Origin: Dastarcus helophoroides
Lineage: Eukaryota; Arthropoda; Insecta; Coleoptera; Bothrideridae
Length of the DNA: 64,000 nt
Assembly: GCA_028583605.1 (NCBI GenBank)
Contig: CM053332.1
Coordinates: forward strand, 20,854,797-20,918,796
Direction of reading: 5' to 3'
A program made the position numbers and the translations under genes. The notes beneath the pieces are model-generated. The model searched no databases. It was not told where the DNA came from and saw nothing but the letters and a program-made list of their open reading frames with translations. This document shows, in pieces, positions 55,897 through 64,000 of this stretch (the stretch's first letter is position 1; each line of letters opens with the position of its first letter).

Positions 55897-57964
55897 GTAT
55901 TCATTTATCGCTTCAATCCAATGTAAATTTCTTATAAATGCTTGCTATAAAATGAAAAATTCAGGATAGAATAGAATGGACTTACAAATATATATTACTT
56001 TATTACTAACAAGTCTGATTTTGTAGTTAAACAAAAATTCAATAGACTATCATTGAATTTTCATTAAAAAAAAAGTATGAACATACGAAAACTCAGTAAA
56101 CTATATTAAGAGTTTAAATATAGCTAAAGAAAAAAAAGAAAAACAAAATACAAACTATTATCAACGTTTGCTAGCATTATTTTTTAGAAATTCTAATTTT
56201 CCCTGATCAATTTCGACTTTCTTCTCAAACCAATTTCGACTTTCTTCTCAAAATTCTGACTCATTCATATTTTCCTAAAGCTTCAACATTCAACTCAAAA
56301 TTTCGACTTTTTCTAAAAATTTTCACTTTTTTTAATCTCGACTTTAATCTCGAAATTGCACCTTTTTTTCTATCGAAATTCCCAGTTTATACTTTCAATT
56401 TTTACTTCTTTCCTAAATTTTGACTTCAAATTCTATCGACTTTTAGAGATTTTCATTTTATTTGAAACTTTCACTTTTTACTTTTGAAACTTCCACCTTT
56501 TTATCGAAACTCGACTTGCACTCAATTTTTTAATTTTTCTCGAAATTCGGTTTTTTTCTCACAACTTGAAAAATTGAAATACAAATCTGTCCCCTGAAAC
56601 CAAGAACTATTAAAAAACACAACAAAAGTTACCCTAACGCGTTTCGACAGCCAGGCTATCATCTTCAGAGAGTTGTGTTTTTTAATCTTTATTGGTTTCA
56701 GGGGACAAGATTGTATTTCAATTTTTAAAGACAACCAAGGACCAGTCCGTTCCACCAAAATTATGGCTCACAACTTGATTTTAAATAGAGATTTTTTAAT
56801 TTTTTCCGCAAGTTTTGGATTTAAATCATTTTTGTTTAATTTCGGGAGCAAATTTCAAACATTTTCTTGGAATTGTGACCTATTTTCAAGATTTTTAGTT
56901 TTCTTTCTTAAATTTTGACCTTAAATTGACAATACCGTCAAAACTTCTCTTTTTGTTTCATATCATTGGGTTTTCGCAACTGTTTTTCCAAAACTTTGGG
57001 TTGAATCTTCCCCAGAGACATAATTACAAGTTTCGATAGCTTTTCCAAAGTTTTAATCAAGCTTATTCACTTTTTTATTTTAAATTCTTAGTTTCTGAAA
57101 ATTTGGGCTTTAGGCTCCCAATTACGAAATTAAATTCAGAGTAATTTTAAAATGTTGACTTTAAGCTCCCAATTTCGAAATTAAATTCAGAGCAATTTTA
57201 AAATGTTGAGTTTCTTCTGGAATCTCCTAAGTTAAAATTAAGTTTTTTTACTTTTTATGGCCAAAATTTCGGTTTGAACCGAATTTCAGCTTTTAGAAAA
57301 ATTTTCACTCTTTTTCGGGACGTTGTACAGCTCAGAATTCGTTATTTTTATCAATTTTCAACTTTTATTTCATAATTTCATTTTTTATCTACAAATTTTA
57401 AGTTTAAGTTGCACTTTTTACTTTTATTCCAGATTTTCGACTATTTATAGTATAATTAGTACAAACGTAAGTTTTTATCGCTTTTAAGCGTCATTTTTTC
57501 CAGTTTTGTTCCAAATATGTCTGCTTTTCTCAAAATTTATTCATCTCAAAACTCATTTACCTCAAATCAAAACTCATTCATCTCAAAACTCATTCATCTC
57601 AAAACTTATTTATCTCAAAATTCATGGTTTAATCTTGAAACTCCCTAGTTTCTGTCACAAAATTTTGATTTCTGACCTTCTAAATTGCGTGATTCTTTTT
57701 AAAACAGGCTCGCCCAGAGAGGGGGGCCCTCGCTTTTCGGGGGCCCGATAAGCTGCCATTTAGGGGATTCGTAAATTGCAAAAATTGAAACCTGTTTCTT
57801 CAAATTTGACGTCAAAAATTATTTCTTTTTTAATTTGCACTCGAAATTTGTGTTTTTTTTTCTGAAAATTCCATGTTTAGATTTCGAACTCGATAATTTT
57901 TCTAAATTTCGTCCATTTTTGAAGCTTTTCAACCTAAATTTAAATCATTTTAAACTGCCATTTA
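55897..57964. repeat. Intronic degenerate AT-rich sequence
   Basis: Mixed-orientation degenerate repeat words with no exon. A 17-bp minisatellite (AAAACTCATTCATCTCA) is repeated about five times at 57530-57625. A GC-rich patch at about 57706-57760 (GGGGGGCCCTCG, GGGGGCCCGATAAGC) looks like a fragment of a DNA transposon end. The foldback copy at 56570-56764 lies within this interval. Confidence 0.55.
56570..56764. mobile_element. Foldback element, copy I
   Basis: The left arm runs TTGAAATACAAATC, TGTCCCCTGAAACCAAG, ACACAACAAAAGTTACCC, ACGCGTTTCGACAGCC, CTATCATCTTCAGAGAG. The right arm runs TTGTGTTTTTTAATC, TTGGTTTCAGGGGACAAG, ACAACCAAGGACCAGTCC, GTTCCACCAAAA. The exact 12-bp duplication CTCACAACTTGA lies at 56558-56569 and 56765-56776. 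The minus strand keeps an intact CTGAAGA..GAAAC core (56638-56670). Confidence 0.9.
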
Positions 57965-60900
57965 GAAAGGTACGCGAAACACATTAAAGATATATCCTTA
58001 AATCAGTCTCCCTTGATTTCTTTTGCATAATCTGTTTAAATTTAAACAAAAATCACAATTTAATCTTAAAAACTCGCCAATGTAACGTCCTAAAGCGAAA
58101 AAATGTGATCATTGATGTTATCAAAGGTAATATTATTTGTTCTAATAGAAAAGCATTTTACAGGCGAATGCAAGCTATTTTTCATTCGAAATTTGTGTTT
58201 TTTTTTCTGAAAATTCCATGTTTAAGTTCTGAACTCTATAATTTTTCTAAATTTCGTCCATTTTTGAAAGTTTTCAGCCTAAATTTAAAGAATACCTCAT
58301 TTTAAAATGCCATCTAGAAAGGGACTGGAAACACATTAAAGATATATCCTTAAATCAGTTTCCCTTGATTTCTTTTGCATAATCTGTTTAAATTTAAACA
58401 AAAATCACAATTTAATCTTAAAAACTCGCCAATGTAACGTCCTAAAGCGAAAAAATGTGATTATTGATGTGATGGAAGGTACTATTATTTGTTCTAATAA
58501 AAAAGCACTTTACAGGCGAATGCAAGCTATTTTTCATTCGAAATTTGTGTTTTTTTTTCTGAAAATTCCATGTTTAGATTTTGAACTCGATAATTTTTCT
58601 AAATTTCGTCCATTTTTGAAGGTTTTCAGCCTAAATTTAAAGAATACCTCATTTTAAAATGCCATCTAGAAAGGGACTGAAAACACATTAAAGATATATC
58701 CTTAAATCAGTTTCCCTTGATTTCTTTTGCATAATCTGTTTAAATTTAAATAAAAATCACAATTTAATCTTAAAAACTCGCCAATGTAACGTCCTAAAGG
58801 GAAAAAATGTGATCATTGATGTGATGGAAGGTAATATTATTTGTTCTAATAGAAAAGCACTTTACAGGCGAATGCAAGCTATTTTTCATTCGAAATTTGT
58901 GGTTTTTTTTCTGAAAATTCCATGCTTAGATTTTGAACTCTATAATTTTTCTAAATTTCGTCCATTTTTGAAGGTTTTCACCCTAAATTTAAAAAATACC
59001 TCATTTTAAAATGCCATTTAGAAAGGTACGCGAAACACATTAAAGATATATCCTTAAATCAGTTTTCCTTGATTTCTTTTGCATAATCTGTTTAAATTTA
59101 AACAAAAATCACAATTTAATCTTAAAAACTCGCCAATGTAACGTCCTAAAGCGAAAAAAATGTGATCATTGAGGTGATGGAAGGTAATATTATTGGTTCT
59201 AATAGAAAAGCACTTTACAGGCGAATGTAAGCTATTTTTCATACGAAATTTGTGTTTTTTTTTTCTGAAAATTCCATGTTTAGGTTTTGAACTCTATAAT
59301 TTTTCTAAATTTCGTCCATTTTTGAAAGTTTTCAGCCTAAATTTAAAGAATACCTCATTTTAAAATGCCATCTAGAAAGGGACTGGAAACACATTAAAGA
59401 TATATCCTTAAATCAGTTTCCCTTGATTTCTTTTGCATAATTTGTTTAAATTTAAACAAAAATCACAATTTAATCTTAAAAACTCGCCAGTGTAACGTCC
59501 TAAAGCGAAAAAATGTGATCATTTAGGTGATGGAAGGTAATATTATTTGTTCTAATAGAAAAGCAGTTTACAGGCGAATGTAAGCTATTTTTTATTCGAA
59601 ATTTGCGTTTTTTTTTCTGAAAATTCCATGTTTAGGTTTTGAACTCTATAATTTTTCTAAATTTCGTCCATTTTTGAAAGTTTTCAGCCTAAATTTAAAG
59701 AATACCTCATTTTAAAATGCCATCTAGAAAGGTACGCGAAACACAATAAAGATATATCCTTAAATCAGTTTCCCTTGATTTCTTTTGCATAATTTGTTTA
59801 AATTTAAACAAAAATCACAATTTAATCTTAAAAACTCGCCAGTGTAACGTCCTAAAGCGAAAAAATGTGATCATTGAGGTGATGGAAGGTAATATTATTT
59901 GTTCTAATAGAAAAGCAGTTTACAGGCGAATGTAAGCTATTTTTCATTCAAAATTTGTGTTTTTTTTTCTGAAAATTCCATGTTTAGATTTTGAACTCGA
60001 TAATTTTTCTAAACTTCGTCCATTTTTGAAGGTTTTCAGCCTAAATTTAAAAAATACCTCATTTTAAAATGCCATCTAGAAAGGTACGCGAAACACATTA
60101 AAGATATATCCTTAAATCAGTTTTCCTTGATTTATTTTGGAAAATTTGTTTAAATTTAAACAAAAATCACAATTTAATCTTAAAAACTCGCCAATGTAAT
60201 GTCCTAGAGCGAGAAAATGTGATCATTTATGTGATCGAAGGTAATATTATTTGTTCTAATGGAAAAGCACTTTACAGGCGAATGCAAGCTATTTTTCATT
60301 CGAAATTTTTGCTTTTTTTCTGAAAATTCCATGTTTAGATTTCGAACTCTATAATTTTTCTAAATTTCGTCCATTTTTGAAAGTTTTCAGCCTAAATTTA
60401 AAGAATACCTCATTTTAAAATGCCATCTAGAAAGGGACTGAAAACACATTAAAGACATATCCTTAAATCAGTTTCCCTTGATTTCTTTTGCATAATCTGT
60501 TTAAATTTAAACAAAAATCACAATTTAATCTTAAAAATTCGCCAATGTAACGTCCTAAAGCGAAAAAATGTGATTATTGATGTTAAGTGAAGGTAATATT
60601 ATTTGTTCTAATAGAAAAGCACTTTACAGGCGAATGCAAGCTATTTTTCATTCGAAATTTGTGTTTTTTTCTGAAAATTCCATGTTTAGATTTCGAACTC
60701 TATAATTTTTCTAAATTTCGTCCATTTTTGAAAGTTTTCAGCCTAAACTTAAAGAATACCTCATTTTAAAATGCCATCTAGAAAGGGACTGGAAAAACAT
60801 TAAAGATATAACCTTAAATCAGTTTCCCTTGATTTCTTTTGCATAATCTGTTTAAATTTAAACAAAAATCACAATTTAATCTTAAAAACTCGCCAATGTA

Positions 60901-61440
60901 ACGTCCTCAAGCGAAAAAATGTGATCATTGATGTGATGGAAGGTAATATTATTTGTTCTAATAGAAAAGCACTTTACAGGCGAATGCAAGCTATTTTTCA
61001 TTCGAAATTTGTGTTTTTTTTTAATGAAAATTCCATGTTTAGGTTTTGAACTCTATAATTTTTCTAAATTTCGTCCATTTTTGAAAGTTTTCAGCCTAAA
61101 TTTAAAGAATACCTCATTTTAAAATGCCATCTAGAAAGGTACGCGAAACACATTAAAGATATATCCTTAAATCAGTTTCCCTTGATTTCTTTTGCATAAT
61201 CTGTTTAAATTTAAACAAAAATCACAATTTAATCTTAAAAACTCGCCAATGTAACGTCCTAAAGCGAAAAAATGTGATCATTGATGCGATGGAAGGTAAT
61301 ATTATTTGTTCTAATAGAAAAGCATTTTACAGGCAAATGCAAGCTATTTTTCATTCGAAATTTGTATTTTTTTTCTGAAAATTCCATGTTTAGATTTTGA
61401 ACTCTATAATTTATCTAAATTTCGTCCATTTTTGAAAGTT
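57965..61440. repeat. ~352-bp satellite, about ten units
   Basis: The block AAAATGTGATCATTGATGTG starts units at about 58102, 58454, 58806, 59160, 59513, 59863, 60216, 60567, 60918 and 61269 (steps of 350-354). Each unit has GGTAATATTATTTGTTCTAA, TTTACAGGCGAATGCAAGC, AATTTCGTCCATTTTTGAA, ATGCCATCTAGAAAGG and CGCCAATGTAACGTCCTAAA. Two alternatives, GGTACGCGAAACACA and GGGACTGGAAACACA, are mixed among units. It lies in the sponge intron following exon 13. Recurrent 66-residue open frames are by-products. Confidence 0.95.
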
Positions 61441-62880
61441 AGCCTAAATTTAAAAAATACCCTAAAAAAAAAGGTAGAAATTTTCAAGAAAAATCTAAAT
61501 TTTGACAAAAGGTCGAAAATTTTGATGAAAGGTCGAAATTTTGATAAAAGGTCGAAATTTTGATTAAAAGGTCGAAATTTTGAATAAAAATCAAGACTTT
61601 GAGGCAAAGTCAGTCGAAATTTTGATGCTAATGAAGTCAACATTTTCAGAGGACGCGGAAATTCGAAAGAAAAATCGAAAATTTCAAAAGAAGGTCGAAA
61701 TTTGGAAAACATCCAACTTAAGTTGGGAATTCTGAAAAAGAAAGTATATTTTTTAAAGAAAAAGTCAAATTTACGCATCTAAAACAAGAATACATTCGTT
61801 TTCAAAGAAATCAAAACTTTGAGAATGGTCAAAATCTTGAACGGAGGTCGAAATTTAAAAAAAAAAGTGGAAATTTTGCAAAAATGTCGAAGTTCTCAAA
61901 AAAATATTTAAAAATATTTCCAAAAAAAGCAAATTTAAAAGAATCGAAATTTTGAATGAGTTAAAATTTTATATCAAAATTTTCATAAAATTAGAAACTT
62001 TTAGAAAAAAAACGAATTTTTTAAAAAGTCTCATTTACAAAATTCTAAGATTCGAGAGAAAAAGTCAACATTTTGAAAAAAGGTAGAAATTTTCAAGAAA
62101 AGTCTAAATTTTGACAAAAGGTCGAAAATTGTGATGAAAGGTCGAAAATTTTGATGAAAGGACGAAAATTTTGATGAAAGGTCGAAATTTTGATGAAAGG
62201 ACGAAAATTTTGATGAAAGGTCGAAATTTTGATGAAAGGACGAAAATTTTGATGAAAGGTTGAAATTTTGATAAGGGGTCGAAATTTTGAAAAAAAATCA
62301 AGACTTCGAGACAAAGTCGAAATTTTGGTGATGAATAAAGTCAACATTTTCAGAAGACGTGGAAATTCTAAAGAAAAATCGAAAATTTCAAAAAAAAGTC
62401 GAAATTTGTAAAAAGTCCAACTTCTCAAAAAGAAACTATATTTTTTAAACAAAAAGTCAAATTTACATAAGTCGAGACATTGAAAAATTGGAATTTTAAA
62501 AAAAATGCATTCGTTTTCAATTTTGGTGGAACGGACGGTCCAATTGAAATACAAATCTTGTCCCCTGAAACCAAGATGGAAAAAGTAAAAAACAATCGTT
62601 CTTGGTTTCAGGGGACAAGATTTGTATTTCGATTATTCGTTTGCAAAGAAATCAAAACTTTAAGAGTGGTCAAAATCTTGAACAGAGGTCGAAATTTAAA
62701 AAAAAAAGTGAAAATTTTGCAAAAATGTCGAGTTTCTCAAAAAATATTTCAAAATAATCGAATTTCCAAAAAAATCAAATTTAAAAGAGTCAAAATTTCG
62801 AGAGTCGAAATTTTGAAAAGAGTCTAAATTCTAAGAAAAAGTCGAAATTTTATATGGAAATTTCAAAAAATTCGAAATTT
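61441..62880. repeat. Short-period A-rich repeats in two long copies
   Basis: An 18-19-bp unit (AAAGGTCGAAATTTTGATG, alternating with GGACGAAAATTTTGATGA) is repeated at about 61500-61575 and more extensively at 62120-62290. Longer blocks are duplicated: about 61440-61780 resembles 62080-62460, and 61794-61990 resembles 62635-62850. The foldback element at 62521-62634 interrupts the second copy only. Confidence 0.8.
62521..62634. mobile_element. Foldback element, copy J, with an empty-site paralogue
   Basis: TTTTGGTGGAACGGACGG, TTGAAATACAAATC, TTGTCCCCTGAAACCAAG are followed by a short centre, then TTGGTTTCAGGGGACAAG and ATTTGTATTTCGATT. ATTCGTTTTCAA (62509-62520) is repeated as ATTCGTTTGCAA (62635-62646). 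The neighbouring repeat copy at 61794-61805 has a single ATTCGTTTTCAA running straight into AAGAAATCAAAACTTT, which is the unoccupied site. Confidence 0.9.
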
Positions 62881-63849
62881 TGGTTTTATTTTCGAAATCC
62901 ATTTTTCTTTATATTTGGCTTTGTCTGAAAATTCTTTTTTTCAAATTGGACTTTCCCTGTGTTTTCAAAATTCGTCTGATTCTCAAAATTTCGACTTTTT
63001 CTTCAAATTCGTTTATTTTTCCAAATTTGTTATTAATTTGAAGATAATGTCAAAATGTAAATGAAGTAAAAATTCTGAGGGAAATATTTTTATAAATTAC
63101 GTTTGTTTTTCCCCATATTCAACTTACTCTGCAAATTAGGACCATTTTTTACAAAATTCGACTTTCGAAAATTTCGATATTTTTGGAAGTTTTTCGAGAT
63201 GTTCGATTTTTATTTTAAATCAGTATTTTTTCCGATTTTTACAAAAACTTGGAATTTCGGCTTGGATTTGGAGTTTCGGCTTAGATTTGGAATTTCGGCT
63301 TAGATTTGAAAATTCAACATCCTTCTCCCCTCAGTTCAAGTATTTTATTGAAAATATTCATATCCTCAAGCAGAAGGTTTCTTTGCTTTTTTGGCTCAAT
63401 CATTTTTCCCGAATTTTCAAAAAAAGCAAATTTAAAACAGTCGAAATTTTGAAAGAGTCGAAATTCTAGGAAAAGGTCGAAATTTTATATCAAAATTTTC
63501 AAAAAATTAGAAATTTTGTTTTTTTTTTCAAATCCTTCTTTTGGCTTTGAAAATTCTTTTTTGTTTTTCAAATTTGACTTCCCGGAAACCTGTTTTTCAA
63601 AATTTCGACTTTTTTTTCAAATTCGTTTATTTTTTCAAAATTTGTTATTAATTTCAAGTCAATGTCAAAATTTAAATGAAGTAAAAATTCTAAAGGAAAT
63701 ATTTTTGTAAATTCCGTTTGTTTTTCCCATATTCGACTTACTCTGCAAATTAGGACCAATTTTTACAAAATTCGACTTTCGAAAATTTCGACATTTTTGG
63801 AAATTTTTCGAAATGTTCGATGTTTATTTTAAATCAGTATTTTTATCTG
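62881..63849. repeat. Duplicated T-rich block
   Basis: The block at about 62880-63240 (TTCAAATTCGTTTATTTTT, AATGTCAAAATGTAAATGAA, TATTCAACTTACTCTGC, AAATTAGGACCA) recurs at about 63510-63849 with modest divergence. No gene is visible. Confidence 0.8.
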
Positions 63850-63854
63850 ATTTT

Positions 63855-64000
63855 TACAAAAATTTGGAATTTCAGCTTATATTTGGAATTTCGGCTTAGA
63901 TTTGGAATTTCGGCTTATTTTTGAAATTTTCGGCTTAGATTTGGAATTTCGGCTTAGATTTGGAATTTCGGCTTAGATTTGGAATTTGGGCTTAGATTTG
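63855..64000. repeat. 18-bp tandem repeat running off the window
   Basis: The unit TTGGAATTTCGGCTTAGA is repeated about eight times and continues past the end. A shorter run of the same unit lies at 63250-63310, so both duplicated blocks end in it. Confidence 0.9.

Noticed and set aside
43790..61440. CRISPR-like regular arrays
   Set aside because: Units are contiguous satellites with no unique spacers, in an insect-type nuclear context.

Overview
The window looks like insect nuclear DNA, very AT-rich and dominated by repeats. The evidence is a spliced gene with canonical GT-AG introns, several only 49-53 nt long, a short run of the insect-type telomere motif TTAGG, and insect-style retrotransposons. 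A beetle is plausible from the tiny introns and AT-richness, but that is a guess. Nothing prokaryotic or viral was recognised.

The one host gene is on the + strand. Thirteen consecutive internal exons (33154-55627, 919 complete codons) encode the middle of a DOCK-family guanine-nucleotide exchange factor. Wording across the DHR-1 domain (ERGGKS, RHCS, KKLFGF, VYKCED) and further on (RATCG, KYGDMR) matches the DOCK3/DOCK4 subfamily, whose fly member is sponge (spg), better than DOCK1/myoblast city. The visible part covers the region after the N-terminal SH3 part, the DHR-1 (C2-like, lipid-binding) domain and part of the armadillo-like helical region. The SH3 start and the catalytic DHR-2 domain lie outside the window or were not found, so most of the window is probably intronic. 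Introns are bimodal: seven of 49-53 nt, a few of 0.1-0.8 kb, and giants of 8.4 kb, 9.4 kb and more than 8.3 kb that are filled with satellites and transposons.

Layout: 1-3.5 kb degenerate AT-rich repeat; 3.5-4.3 kb a perfect (AG)363 tract; 4.4-7.1 kb mixed unfamiliar DNA; 7.4-10.6 kb five higher-order units of polypyrimidine tract plus a conserved spacer; 11.3-11.6 kb a solo LTR; 12.4-14.2 kb diverged repeat; 14.2-17.2 and 20.1-24.6 kb a ~273-bp satellite in two blocks; 26.9-32.7 kb a dimeric ~224-bp satellite; 34.5-36.3 kb a ~457-bp satellite; 36.46-40.68 kb a full-length, apparently intact RTE-like LINE with a 13-bp target duplication and a classic -1 frameshift heptamer at the ORF1 stop; 43.8-46.1 kb a 182-bp satellite; 46.2-49.4 kb a ~510-bp satellite with a nested 21-bp minisatellite; 50.3-52.7 kb a ~0.9-kb triplication; 58.0-61.4 kb a ~352-bp satellite; 61.4-64 kb short-period repeats.

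The most interesting undescribed item is a family of short foldback elements (ten copies or fragments). Seven copies carry clear or probable target-site duplications of about 8-12 bp, and one of these has a matching empty site in a neighbouring repeat unit. Their inner arms carry a hammerhead-ribozyme-like motif, which suggests a non-autonomous family related to Penelope-like elements.
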